Assembly: GCF_050624435.1 (NCBI RefSeq)
Contig: NC_134534.1
Coordinates: 68,347,501-68,411,500, forward strand
Origin: Tenrec ecaudatus
Taxonomy: Eukaryota; Chordata; Mammalia; Afrosoricida; Tenrecidae
Direction: 5' to 3'
DNA: 64,000 bases
Below are positions 46,546 to 57,953 of the stretch, one piece after another; the stretch's first letter is position 1, and the number at the start of each line of letters is the position of its first letter. Below the pieces are notes generated by a model. The model saw only the letters and a program-made list of their open reading frames with translations, did not search any database and was not told the origin of the DNA. Both the position numbers and the translations under genes were made by a program.

Positions 46546-47600
46546 TTAATTTCCACCTCTTCTAAGTTGTCAAGTTGCTGTCCTTTCATGTCTCTCTTAA
46601 TTCGTGGAAACAAAAAAGAAGTTGCAAAGAGTGAGGTCAGGTGAGTAAGGTTTGTGAGGCAAGAGAGGCATGCTGTTTTTTGGCCAAAAACTGATACCCT
46701 GAGATGGCCGCGTGAGCATGTGCATTGTCATAGTGGTAAAACCAATCCCTTGACTGCCACAAATCAGACCTTTTATGTCTGTTACATACTCTTACACAAT
46801 CTTTTTAGAACCTCTAAATAGAAAGCTTGATTAACAGTTTAACCTGGTGGGATGAGGTCCAAGTGCACTCTCTCCCTCACTGCAAGAAAGCAAATGAGCA
46901 TTGTTTTGATCTTTGATTTCTCTTGTCGAGTTTTTGTGGAGAAAGGTGACGGTGGCCTCTTCCACTAGCGTGACTGATGTTTGCTTTCAGGGCTGAATAA
47001 CACCATGTCTAGTCACCAGTGATGACCTCGGAAAAATGTCTGGGTCAATTTGGAGCTGGGTTTTCAAAACATGGCATGTTTACAGTCGACGGTCTTTTGT
47101 CTGGTTGGTCAGAAACCAAGGCACAAATTGCACAGTGACCCTTCTCGTTCCCAAATCTTCCATTCCAATTCGCTGAACCGAGCTCCAGGATAGTCCAGAT
47201 AAGTCCCCATCTCTTCCATAGTCTGTCATTGGTCTTCTAGCATAAGTGCATGAATTTTGTCAACATTTTTATCCATTTAGGCAGTTGATGGATGTCCAGA
47301 ATGAGGTTTGTCATTAATAAACATTTCAATTTTTTTGAAATGAGAACACCACTTCTACACTTCAGTTCCCCCCATAACGCTGTCCTTGTAAGCTGTGTTC
47401 ACTCTCACAACAATTTCTGTGGCATTTTTCCTGAACAGGAAACAAAATTTCATAGCCGCATGCTGTTCTCTTAAATCGGCCATCACAAAAATTGAGGTTA
47501 TAGTGAAACTGCTTCCATGAAAAAATTCACTGTGACCAGGAGCCTAAGAATTTAATCAAATGCATTTAAAATTGACATTCATACAAATAAGTTTGAATCA

Positions 47601-49530
47601 TGTTGAATCAACCTGCATTTTTTTTATAAAGCAGAGTTTCTTTTAAACCGAAGAAATAAATACTAGAATAAGAGCATTGTGGTGAGTGGGTTATTTGACA
47701 AGCGGCCTGTGCTTACAAAGGCTTATTGTGAAATTTTTTTAAAGCAAAGGGAACATGAGTCTTCTGAAAATGTCTTTCCTGAAAGGAAAAGGCCTATCTT
47801 CAGATGCCCTCTGTTTCAAAAAGACATTTTCCTATACTCCTGTAATGGACAATAATATCTTCCTCTAGACCTAGGTATTTATTAAAGTCTTAGACCCTCA
47901 CCAAATGTGTCTTCTCTCCAAGCCCCCATATCCTGAGAACATACCTTAGCTTATCAGTACAATAGTTCTGAAGTTAGAAATTTAGAACTCAGGTAGGAAA
48001 CTAAGCCCTACAAATATTTAATAAAATGTCTGTCACGTGCTTCCTGTTTCAGATTCTCAGTCTCTATTCTAGGACCTTACATTATTCCAATCATGAACTT
48101 TGAAGTGCGATGAGGCCAACACCTGGTATTGTGTCTATCCACCTCCCAGCTCCTACTTACTGGAGTATTTGAGTGAGATGCGATTCTCAGATTGCATTAC
48201 ATGTATCGGATTCTACTTTTAATGACATCTAGATCTTCGTTTGTAAGTTATTCAAGGAAAAACATAAGAAAAGTGATTTTAGTACTTCTTAATTTGTTCA
48301 TATGTGTATACATGTTCTTTTATTATTCTTCACCTTAACTAAAATTAAATAAACAAGCATCTATTGTGTATAAACTAGTATTTTATGAAGCTGCCATGCT
48401 AACATATTTAAGATATTAAACATGTAAAATGTGATCATTATCTTCCAGAAAACTGTATTCTATGTAGGAAGACCTCAGTAAATGCTATGTAATAACATTT
48501 TTCCCCAAATTAAAACATACTATATATTCAGAAAGGTAAATAAATCACAACTATATACCTTCAAAGAACTGTACACAAAAGGTTTCTTAAAATGAAAGTG
48601 ATCATGTAGCTTCCCCCAGATTAGAAATAGAATACTCACAATGTCTCTAAATCCACCCTCATGTGCTCTCCTAGGCACGACCAACCCGCACAAAGGTTAA
48701 AAAAAAAAAGTATCTTGGTAACATAGAGAGAGGTCTTTACTATGACCAAGAAAGAAGATTCATGAGTGGAGTATACCCCTTGGGCCCAGATTCTTATACT
48801 GGGAACCTTCTAGATCTAAGAGCAGATTGAGGCCAAGACACATAGAAGTCTCCAAGGAATTCAAGGCCTACTGTGCTGGAAAGAAGCTTAGCACTCTCTC
48901 CCTATACTGTGAGCCAGCAGAGAGAGAAAGCCTTTCCCCAGAGCTGTCATGGTTAATTCGGAAAATAGCCTCCTAAATTGTGGGAGAATGAATTTCTATT
49001 AAAACCAGCCACAGATGGTACAGTAGATCAGCAGATTGTGATGCTAATCCATTCTAGAAGGAGCGTCGAGATGCGATGCAGTTGAGTTCTGAATCAATTT
49101 TTCCCATAAGAACTGAAAATGCATTAATCTGTTCTCGACCTTTTGCCCTAACCTTGCCTTTTTATACAAAACATTACACAGAAATGTCAAAGTAAATAAA
49201 TTTAGAGTTAAATAGTATAAATTAAAGAGGAACCACAACATTAAAAAATTTTTACAACTACAGTATGGCACATACCTTGAGATTGATGAGGATCTGGATC
49301 TGTGGACACGGATGTGGAGAGGAGGGATAGAGAGAGAGTCATTGTTTGGAAGGAGAATCGCCTTCTATCAAATCAACTGGTAGCTGCTTTTCAGGAGTTT
49401 TTCCCTTGCTTTGCCTTTTTCCCCTAGGACCTGGATGTCTTTTTCTAAAAAAAACATCTATCTAATGTGGTCTGCTGTTGGCATTTCCTTAACTGTGTTC
49501 TAAAAGGGTTTAGTAAATTATCATCCTGTT
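47601..49530. other. Unique AT-rich sequence
   Basis: 1.9 kb with no gene or RNA. GAATTTCTATTAAAACCAGCC near 48,990 resembles the end of an LTR or SINE, but the element cannot be delimited. A short A-run lies at about 48,698. Confidence 0.4.
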
Positions 49531-49532
49531 AG

Positions 49533-50012
49533 TCTGGGTACTTTAGAGAAAAAAAATTCACAGAAACTCATGTATGAGAGAGTTTTCTATAAAGGGTAAG
49601 TGCACATCAAGAAAACATCCCAACCCAGTGCCGCCCAAGCCCACACATCCAACATTAACCCACCAATCAACAAAGTCCTCCTCCATCTCAGAAACACACG
49701 CAATGACGCCGACTGCAGGAGGAAACCTGAATCAGTGAATGTGTAAGCATCTCAGCGCTGGCAGGGATCTCCACACGGCTGCTCCAGCACCCAGGGCTGC
49801 TTCGGGGTAGATCCATGTGGCTTCTCCTCAGGGATGTCTCAGGAAGTGAGCTTTGCCAGCGGAAGCAGGGAACTGGCTAAGGCGGCTGCACCCTGGTCCG
49901 ACCATCACAAAGCAAGAGACCAGAGAACTAGAAAAGCAAGGCTCACTGAGCCATTTATCTCTCCGCCCTTTAATTAACCCCACGTGTGTTTATCGGCCAG
50001 GTTGGCACAACC
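49533..50012 (-). mobile_element. LTR-like element 'X', antisense, in Tigger
   Basis: Reverse complement of the element at 22.55 kb: GTTAGTCTGGGTACTTTAGAG at the left, CTCCGCCCTTTAATTAACCCC and GGCCAGGTTGGCACAACC at the right. The copy is longer in the middle (GC-rich, CCAGCACCCAGGGCTGC). No ORF. Confidence 0.6.
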
Positions 50013-50985
50013 ATCAACAATATTGCTAACACTGTTAACCAGTTCCTTATCATGATGATTCTTTTCAAAATACTCTTGGATTTTCTCCTGGTGAAGCAGC
50101 AGTTCTTTGATTTCTAAAGAAGCCGACTCCCTCTTAGCTTCCTTCTCTCCGGACAGCTCCTCAGCCAAAATCTGCTGCTGCTCCTCTGCAGGTGCTGGAG
50201 TTCTCAGTGTGAGCTCAGTGCTGTGCTCTTCAACCAGCAACTCGGCGTCACCAGCACTTCCTGCCTCCCCATGCCGTACAACATTAAGAATGCCACTTCA
50301 TTTCTGAAACCTATATGCCGTACACCATGGATGCCACTTCTTCTGAAACCTATAAACCAGCCCCTACTAGCCCAAAACTTGTGCTCGGGCCACTCCCTGA
50401 GCCCAGTTTGTTTTTCATAAGATCAGCATGCAAGGTTCAAGCCTTAGTATAGATAATAGCCTCAGAAATACTATCACCAGCAAGTTGTCTCTCATTTATC
50501 CACACTAACAGCAATTTGTCTCCTTCATCTCGTACAGGAGTCCTCTGGTTTGTCAAACTCGTAACCCCCTTAGCAGCATGAGCACTTTCTATTGCCTCTT
50601 TATTCTTTAAAAATGTACTTAAACTGGGATGCTAAGTCAGTCACACGAATGCCACTTTTGTACTTTTCAATAATAACTAATTTTTCAGTTCAATTGTGGT
50701 TCTTACCATTTGTCTTTTCTGCTTGGCTGCATGGCTTTCTTAGGACCCATGTTTTTCTCTAAAAACAGTACAAAAAGCCACAAAAGCTAAGAAAATTATG
50801 CAAAACACTTGGAAGACAGCCGCAAAAGGCGTAAGCATGAACTGCTTTTGTTTATAAAAATCATGTGCGTTGGGTTGGATTCCGATGTCATGTTCGAACT
50901 CTGATGCAAAATTTTCTCTACATTTTGAGTCGAAATCCGATTATGTCAAGCACTGATGTGATTGAGTACCAGGGTTCTACTGTAT
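50013..50985 (-). pseudogene. Internally deleted Tigger (pogo) transposon
   Basis: The right end GGTTCTACTGTA is the Tigger 5' terminal repeat in reverse. On the minus strand the transposase starts near 50,750 with MGPKKAMQPSRK, then VIIEKYKSGIRVTDLASQF (CENP-B-like helix-turn-helix), KEAIESAHAAKGVTSLT, KLLLVWINERQLAGDSISEA, a HGEAGSAGDAE stretch, and then jumps straight to the C-terminal tail VEEHSTELTLRT and EIKELLLHQEKIQEYFEKNH. The whole DDE catalytic core between the DNA-binding part and the tail is missing. This is the CENP-B/TIGD1-type layout. Frameshifts and stops are present. Confidence 0.8.
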
Positions 50986-51064
50986 TCCTGTTATGTGAGC
51001 ACCAGGTAACTAAGCTATCAGAAAAGCAGTTGAAGGTACCATGGAAAGGATGGTTGGTGTCAGA

Positions 51065-51158
51065 ATTGGTAAAAGCAAATGTAAAAATATGCTTGACATG
51101 ATGTATGGATTGTGTTAAGAGCTGTATGAGCCCCCAATAAAATGATTTACAAAAAAAA
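51065..51158 (+). mobile_element. Short L1 3' end, sense
   Basis: ATGCTTGACATGATGTATGG to GAGCCCCCAATAAAATGATTT and A-run; about 95 bases. Confidence 0.85.
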
Positions 51159-51177
51159 TATTTACTTGCTCCTAGAA

Positions 51178-52520
51178 AAAAATTCATATTGGGTCAAGAG
51201 AGAGGTCAACTGACCAAGTATCAAGTTCAATCCAGCATAATCAAGATGACAGTGAACTCTGGTCTGATACTAAGCCTGCTCAAGACCAGTGGCTTAATTT
51301 TTCTAGATACTTTGCAGATAGGTTTTCTTCTCCCACTGTCCTCCATATTCTTCTCCAAATTGGGTGTTCATAAGTTTAGCTGTGATGCTTTTCCCTTCAT
51401 CATATTTGAATATTTTTATTGTCATCTTTGGATCACACAGGCTGGTGTGCTTCTTCCATGTGGACAAAGTTGACATCTCACCTAGATGGCTGCTTGTTTG
51501 AATATAAGCCTTTAAGATCCCAGACACTATTTAAATTGTGGGCACCATGTGCTTTCTTCACACTTTGCTGTAGCATCCTTATCTTCTGTGATCATTTCAT
51601 GACAGTGAGTATTGAGTAGGGCCATGTGATCAGAACTGACTGTTCTTGGATTGGGGCTAGGGTTAGGTGGGAGTCCAGAATCCATCTGCTTGTCCATGGG
51701 ATATGAAGACTGAGGTTTACTTTGGCGGTCACATTATGAGTAAATCAAAACCCATTAAGACCAACTACAATCAACAACCACCCAAGCAGCAAACAAACAC
51801 AGCACATGCACACACACACACACACACACACCAGCTAAAGGCAGGAAAACAAAAACCCATATAAACAAAATAGTGCTACATTGTTAATCATCCCCCTGGG
51901 GTATAGGTTGATTGCACTGATGACATCATCAGTTTTCCTAATGACTCAGCACTCTGGACACTGTCCTTACCAGGAGTCTAGGAGTGGACTGTTCCACCTT
52001 GAGCTGCAGCCCTTGAGTTGCTGCCCTACCCACTTCAACCCATTCAGTTGAGCTCTGTTTACCCTAAGTATGGGTATTGGTGTCAGGGGCAAACTTTCTG
52101 GATCATTTCTTCCAAGTGCAGACCCCTGCCCAACAGATCAAAACTTGTCAGGTCACTGCAACGGGGGCATCAAGGTACCAACTATGGCGATTTTGGGCCT
52201 TTTTAAAATTTTATTATTTATTCCTCCCCTCCACCCAGCCCCTGTCCATTGACTGCCACTTCCACAACCCTGGGAAGTAGCCACTCTCTGCTTCCTCTCT
52301 TATCTAAGCAACCTCAGTTTGAAGGTGCAACCTCAGTTTGAAGGTGCAAGCAATTTTGAGGCAGGGCTCGATTCATTCAGCTGGGCGTCTATGTTAGGTC
52401 CTTCTGGTGTAGTCCCTGTCCACACACATTCTTTATTTATTGGGATTCTCTCTTTCCGTAATAAATCCAGTTCCAGAATCTTTGTGTTCTGTTTGTATCA
52501 TAAAGTCGACTGCCTCTTTT
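51178..52520 (-). mobile_element. Antisense L1 3'UTR, subfamily 'B'
   Basis: AGAGGTCAACTGACCAAG, TGCTTTTCCCTTCATCATA, CACACAGGCTGGTGTGCTTC, AATCATCCCCCTGGGGTATAG and CAGACCCCTGCCCAACAG. A (CA)n microsatellite lies at 51,806-51,832 and a direct 18-base duplication CAACCTCAGTTTGAAGGTG at about 52,310-52,346. Confidence 0.75.
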
Positions 52521-52554
52521 CCCTTTTCATTTTACATCGCCAAACTGGTAAGTA

Positions 52555-52612
52555 ACAAGTCAAACCCTCTGTCATTGAGTCGTTCAGACTCATAGCGACA
52601 CTGTAGAGTGAT
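52555..52612 (-). mobile_element. AfroSINE tail fragment, antisense
   Basis: TCATTGAGTCGTTCAGACTCA and TAGCGACACTGTAGAG only. Confidence 0.6.
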
Positions 52613-52689
52613 TCAGAGAGATCACCCGTAATTCTAGGTCCAATCTAAGAACAACTGGTTCTTATGGCATGCTTCACTTATGACCTCCG

Positions 52690-53485
52690 ATCAGGGAAGA
52701 TAGGAGCACTATAGCCAAGTTTGGTGACCAGATCGTGCCCCCTATGAGAAAGAATAGTGTGTGTGTGTGTGTGTTTGTGTGTGTAGGGGGACACGACAGG
52801 GTGTGTGTGTTAAAGGTTTGTCTACAAACAAGCAGCCATTGAAGTGAGGCCTCAATTAAGTCCTCATGGAAGAAGCACACAGCCTGTGTGAGTCAAGCTT
52901 TTTGGTTTCAAATTAAAAAAAAATTTCCCCAAGGTTTTAAAGAATACCATCCAAATTCAAAGGGAATGATATCCGAGTTTAAATTGTGAACACCTAGTTT
53001 GCAGAATGCCATGGATGACGGTGGAAGCCCCAAGTTCATTTGCAGGGTCTCCACAGTCTGGGGATGTGAATGGTCCTGTCAGAGAGCATGTGAAGTTGGT
53101 TATGGAAGATATAATTAGGTTAAATAAAGTTGAGTACCTTATTACTACACTTTCCTTTTGACTGATTCTATAGTTGCTTTTAATATATTTTTTTTATTGA
53201 TTGAGCTTTTTCTGTTTTGCTAGTCACTGTTGTTAACTTTTTGGTTTGTGTATGATTTCCTGTCTATGAAATCCAGGATAGGTAGGTAGAGCTAGAGAGA
53301 CAGTAACTGGATTGATCATTGCTTAGGGGCAAGGCAGGGTAGGATAGGGAAGATGTGAGGAGCCTATAACAAGGAGCATGAGAAGAAAATGCTCCGAAAT
53401 TGTGATTGCATAAATCTTAATATGTTTGAATGATTAAATTTTATGATATGTGGAGTATTTGCCAATAAATCTGTTTGAAAGAAAT
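52690..53485 (+). mobile_element. L1 subfamily B 3'UTR, sense
   Basis: AGCAGCCATTGAAGTGAGGC and GGAAGAAGCACACAGCCTG are the sense counterpart of the subfamily B blocks. It runs to a 3' end TATGTGGAGTATTTGCCAAT with AATAAA at about 53,465. A GT microsatellite (52,757-52,781) lies inside. Head-to-head with the antisense copy at 51.2 kb. Confidence 0.55.
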
Positions 53486-53499
53486 CTTAATGGCTAGAG

Positions 53500-53602
53500 A
53501 ATAACCTCATCTTTTTCCCACAGAGTGGCTGGTGGGTTTGAACTACCAACCTTGTGGTTTGGGGCCTACCACTCACCTGATAGCCCTACCAGGGTACCTT
53601 AA
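53500..53602 (-). mobile_element. AfroSINE head half, antisense
   Basis: TGGCTGGTGGGTTTGAACTACC and GATAGCCCTACCAGGGTACC. Confidence 0.75.
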
Positions 53603-54695
53603 TTCACCAGTGGAGCTAATTTTAATGTAAGCACTTACAAAATGCTGAAAACATTTTGTTTAATAACCAAATATGATTTCCAAGGAAGAGACTGGAGATT
53701 GAGCAGGGGAGATTGGCTTGGAGATACTATTTAGCCCCATGAAGAATGACAGCAGTATCTATTTATATTACCACATCAGGTACTGTTGTTAATATTGCAG
53801 ATTCAGTTAAACCAGTATGTGACACTTTGTTAATGTGCTATCTGTAGAATGTACAAAGATAGGGTTCTGGCCCTGGAGTAGTTTAGAATCCAGTGCAAGG
53901 CAAACAAAGAACTGGAGTACAAGGCTGATCATTGTTAAAACTGTATAAAGTGTGGAAGGAGCCCAGAGAATCTAGCGGAGAGAAGTTACATGGTGACTGA
54001 GGATTTGAGGAAACGGAACAGGGGACTGCAGCGCATTAGCACATTACACACGGAGCAAATTTGGACCACTGCATGCTATGTTGTCAGATTTTTAGGTTGT
54101 TGCTGCTTCCCTTTTTGTAGAAATGTGATGGGATGGGATTTACTTGAACAGAGACGATGTGTACATGGGTAGTTTTCAAAAGCATGAAACCTGCTGTTGC
54201 CCCATGGCCTCTGGACTTCCGTAAAAAAAAAAAAATGTTCAGAGGGATGTGGTGGGGGAGAATAGAAAGCAAGGAGGAGAAAATTTTCCTTATCACAATT
54301 CCTGATAACCCAAAAACCCGAGCCTAGTAATGTGGCCTCAGGTGACTGTTATCTCACTGTAGAAACACTGAACAAGGGAGGGGGAGGAATGGACAAAAAG
54401 AGGCAAAGCAAAACACCCAATCCCGCCCCAAACCTTCCTTTTCAGTTGCTCCCCAGTTTTGTCAAGGGTCACTAGAGGAAGACTTTGGGAGTCTAGGGCA
54501 CATAATCTCATTATTCCAAGTAATTAAAAAATCTGTAAATATTTACAAAATTAATATAAGATCAATGCAAACATTTCAAACACTATGTTCTCATAGATTA
54601 AAAATACATAGTCAGACACACACATTTACATATTATTCTCTCAAATAAAATTGGCACTATTGTTACACATTTTGTGGGTAGATGTGATTAACCAC
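53603..54695. other. Unique sequence
   Basis: No gene or placed repeat; a 13-base A-run at about 54,222. Confidence 0.4.
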
Positions 54696-54699
54696 ACTA

Positions 54700-54890
54700 G
54701 CTCTGAAGCCTCTCAGAACTTGCCCTAACTTCCCGGTTGTGAACTTAATTTTAAGTTTCAAATTTTAACGTGGTATTGATAAAAATAGTAATTGCTTCAT
54801 GAAGTTTGAGGATTAAAATCTACAATATATAGAGATCACTCAGCATGTCAGACACAGCGAGTGTTCAGTTGGCGCTAATCTTGCTTATGG
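54700..54890 (-). repeat. MIR SINE, antisense
   Basis: AAGTTTGAGGATTAAAATCTA, then CACTCAGCATGTCAGACAC and GAGTGTTCAGTTGGCGCTA follow the reverse MIR 'gaggattaaatgag...gcctggcacatag...gcgctcaataaat'. Confidence 0.6.
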
Positions 54891-55979
54891 TAAGTGATCT
54901 TTCTCACTATAAAGGAAATTTATTACTCTTTTTAAAACAAAAGTTCCCTAAAATTTTTTGAGACTAGTAATTCTAGTAAATTTCTAGTAGATTAATAATT
55001 TGGAGAAAAGTCGCGCTTTCAAGAACAGACTCATCCCAGTAACGCTTGCACGAGGGGATCTTCTCACATTTGGGGGTGCAGCCCTCTTCAGCTTCTGCCT
55101 GCCTGTGACTCCACACTTCGCTCTGGAGAGTGGACTGCCTTTTTCAACCAGAAGTTTTGATTCTTTTCCTTCCGAGAATGCTCAAGCTGTCCACACTGAG
55201 TGCAGGTTTTACTTTGCAAGCAATTGCTCGGAGACAACCCCCTGAAGCTCGCCTCTCGCGTCTCACCTCTCAGTCCCCCCTGGAAATAGAGCACCGAAAG
55301 ATGCCGGGCTCCAGGGACCGGGGAGGAACAGAGGGCTGAGGGGCGCCACCCGGGGGTGGCGGTAGGCGCCTGGGCGTGTGAAGCGCGCCCCAAGGGGTGC
55401 AGGCGGTCAGCGAAGGGGCCCGGCCGGGGCGAGGCGGGAAGGCTCCCCCGGGGGCAAACCGGGGACTTGGTTCTCTCTAGTCTTTGCCCTGGGGCATCGC
55501 TCCTACAGCCCGCAGCCAACCAAGTCCCCGCCGCGACCCCTCGGCGGCCAGGTGGTCCCACCCGTTCGCTTTCTTTTTGGCATTGCCCTTTGCCCTCCCA
55601 TGGAGTCATCTGTTTACTCTCCCTTCACTTGCAGTCAGTCACCCATAGGTCACCCTCCCTCTACCAGAGTCACCCATTTTGTCCCCTCTCTCTGCACCCC
55701 TCCTTGGGGTCGCTTTCTCAAAGGGCTCCGCTGACCGAGATGCTGTGCACCCCAAGGCCAGGGTCCACGCTCCGGAGAAGCCTCCGGCCCGCCGGGCCCC
55801 TTCCTCGGGGACTCCGGAGGCAAGTTTCCGCCCCGTCCTTCCCCCAGTGACAGCACTCGGCCGCGGCCACGGCGCGGGAGGCGGAGGGAGTGACGGCTGG
55901 CTTCCGAGCCCCCTCCCCTGGCCGCGAGCTCGCACGGTCTGGGTGTCTCTCCGCAAGTGCGGAGACGCGGAGGAGGAGG

Positions 55980-56519
55980 AGGAGAGAGAGAGGAGGAGGA
56001 GGGAGTTGGGGGAGGATCTCCATTGAAATAAACAACCAGGCGGCAGTTATTAACACGGGAACATGGCGGCCGCAGCCTCCGCCACCGCTTCGGCAGCGAA
56101 GGTCAGCGCCGACGGCAGCCCGCACCTGACGGCGTGACCGACCCGAGCCGGTAACCGCGCCTTCCCCGGGGGCCGCGAGGGCGGGCGGGAGGCGGGCTGG
56201 CGGGCGGGGGGCGCCGGGTCCCCACCCCCGGCTGCGCCTGCCCTTCCTGCGCCGAGCTCCGGAGAGCCGTGCGCCGCGCAGAGGGCTGTTTTTGTGTGGC
56301 GATCGCGGCCCGGGTGCGCGTACAGCGGGAGTTGCATCTCGGAGGCGCCGCGAAGCTGGGGAGTTGGGGCTTGGGGAGGGCGGGAAGCGGCGGGGCGACG
56401 CGGAGTCCCCGGGAAGAGAAAGGAGGCGCTCCAGCCCCGGAGCCCGGCGAGAGAGCCCGGGAGGCGAGTCCCGGAGCTTGCGGCGGGCGGAGGCTGCAGC
56501 CCCCGGCGGAGGCGAGAGG
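55980..56519 (+). other. Putative first exon (gene not identified)
   Basis: An A/G-rich leader and CATTGAAATAAACAACCAGG precede ATG at 56,063. Downstream donors are GCGAAG/GTCAGC (GT at 56,102), GAGCCG/GTAACC (GT at 56,151) and the strongest, GCGAGAG/GTGAGCGG (GT at 56,519). From the ATG the frame MAAAASATASAAKV ends at TGA after 24 codons, so either the exon ends at the first donor and codes, or this is an upstream ORF in a non-coding exon. Start and end are approximate, and I do not recognise the gene. Confidence 0.5.
56060..56070 (+). promoter_or_regulatory. Perfect YY1 site overlapping an ATG
   Basis: AACATGGCGGC matches AANATGGCGGC at every position. YY1 sites of this form usually lie just downstream of the start site in CpG-island promoters and fix direction, which argues for transcription rightwards starting a little upstream. 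Confidence 0.8.
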
Positions 56520-57610
56520 TGAGCGGCGCGGCGCGGCGGGGAGGCCGGGGGCGCGGCCCCCTCCCCGGGAGCGGGGAACGGGCCGCCCTGCCCGGTGCGC
56601 GGTAGGCGGCGGGCTCGGAGGCTTCTGCCTCCTCGGGGGCGGCGCAGCCCGGGTCGGTGCCTTCTTTCTCGGAAGCTCGGGGAAAACTGCAGCGGAGGGT
56701 GGGAGCCGGGCGAGGGGCGGCGGGACTCGGGAAGTGCCGGGGGGTGTGTGAAGGTGAAGCCGGGTGTCAGGGGAGGGCGGCCGGCCGGAGAGGGGCGGGG
56801 AGGGGCGCCCCGGCTCGGCCCGCGTCAGCCCCGGGCGGGGGGCGTCGGAGCGCCGCGGGGGGACGCGAAGGCGCTGCGGCGGGCCCACCGCACGCGCGAG
56901 CCGGGCTGCCGGGCCGCGGTGGGGGCGGGGAGCCGGGCCTCGGCGGCGCCCCGCCGGGCTCGCCCCTGACTTTAACTTTCTGGGTGCGGGCATGTGTGCC
57001 GGAGGCGCGCTGGGGCCGGTGGCGGGAGGCGGTCCGGGAGGTTCCGGGTTGGCTCGCCAGCGCCCCCTTTTCTCTCCCCCTTCTCCCCGCCCCTGAAGAG
57101 ACAGGCCCTCAGGGCCCCAGGCGGGAAGCGGGAGGGGCCCACTCGGCCGGCTCCCGACGGTCACGCCCGGGCCCGGGGGCACTGGGCTCTCCGGGGGGGG
57201 GGCGGGGGCCCTGGAGGCTGCTGGGGGAGGGGGCCTGGGTCGCCGCGGCTGCCGCTGGCAGGCGCTCCCCGCCCCCCGCCCCTACGGGGAGTCCCGGAGG
57301 CGCCTCTTCCGAGCTCGGGGGTGGGTCGGTCCCTGGTTAAATGGTCCCTCCCTGTAGTGGTTTCCGGGGCCTGCGGGACTGAGGGGCGGGAATTGAGGGC
57401 CGGCGCCCCCTTCCACCAGTTCGGAGCTGGCCGGGGCCTTAGGCGTTCTGGGTCTATTGCGGGTTGGGGAAACTTTCCCAAACCTGAGACTCTACCCGAA
57501 CATCTTCCTACGCCACCTCGTCCTCTAATCCGATTCCCACTCCACCTCCTCCAACGCCTTCCCCTCCTTCCGACCCGAATCTCGCTGGGCCTGACTGATG
57601 GGTCAGTGAG

Positions 57611-57687
57611 CCAATCGGAGGCGCGGAGCTGACCTGCCGGGTGTTGGGAAGCCAATCAAGAGGAAGGGAGGAAGGGAGGGGCGGGGC
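57611..57687 (+). promoter_or_regulatory. Second promoter module: two CCAAT boxes and a GC box
   Basis: AGCCAATCGG (57,609-57,618) and AGCCAATCAAG (57,650-57,660), 41 bases apart, then GGGGCGGGGC (57,678-57,687). Paired NF-Y sites about four helical turns apart followed by an Sp1 box suggest a start site near 57,700-57,740. This could be an alternative promoter, or the core of the island for a longer first exon set. Confidence 0.65.
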
Positions 57688-57931
57688 TTCTCCCGGACCA
57701 GTTAGAGCAGAGTTGCTAGCCGGGCGGGGGAGTCATGGAGACGCCAAGAGCTATCTACTCTTTTCCATCTCCGTCACCCGCCCCTTGATGTGTGGGGTAG
57801 TGTCATTTAGGGGCTCCGATCTGGGGAGGCACCTCGAGATACATTAGATGCGGTGCCGTACTTCTCTTCTATCATAAGAGGCGTTATCTTAACACGCCAC
57901 GATGCCTGAATCCACTTACATTGTGGCAACA

Positions 57932-57953
57932 CCCCCCCCCCCCCCCCCCCCCC
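57932..57953. repeat. Run of 22 C
   Basis: Uninterrupted C22 just outside the island. It could form an i-motif, or a G-quadruplex on the other strand, and is prone to length error. Confidence 0.9.

Larger units (their letters stand above)
45853..47600 (-). pseudogene. Mariner element with nested L1s (second copy)
   Basis: Left end CAAGGGGGTACCCCCCAAAAG is the 3' terminal repeat, mirrored by the fragment at 16.3 kb. The minus-strand transposase starts at ATG 47,483 (MADLREQHAAMKFCFLF) and continues with KWCSHFKKIEMFINDK and SGHPST, the mariner helix-turn-helix and linker. The first catalytic motif TGDE-W reads TGD, then TAG, then TW at about 46,997-47,020: the conserved Glu codon has become a stop. 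Two L1 tails (46,040-46,089 and 46,118-46,545) interrupt the C-terminal part. Not functional. Confidence 0.8.
55230..57720 (+). promoter_or_regulatory. CpG island promoter of a plus-strand gene
   Basis: About 2.5 kb of CpG-dense, GC-rich sequence in an AT-rich surround, rising at about 55,240 and falling abruptly after 57,720. It contains many GGGGCGG Sp1-type boxes, GGCGGG runs and no TATA box. Such islands mark broadly expressed promoters. Direction is inferred from the YY1/ATG arrangement and forward donors; a divergent transcript is possible. The many long open frames, including a 359-codon Pro/Arg-rich one at 56,103-57,182 on the minus strand, are composition artefacts. Confidence 0.9.

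Noticed and set aside
55000-55245. 81-codon frame at the island edge as an exon
   Set aside because: No splice context or family resemblance; it lies upstream of the CpG-dense core.
56103-57182. 359-codon minus-strand open frame in the CpG island
   Set aside because: Pro/Arg/Ala/Gly-rich translation, overlapping equally long frames on the other strand, and no domain. GC-rich sequence has few stops.
56657-57632. Long plus-strand frames (227 and 212 codons) in the island
   Set aside because: Same composition effect; they run through likely splice donors and intron-like G-rich sequence.
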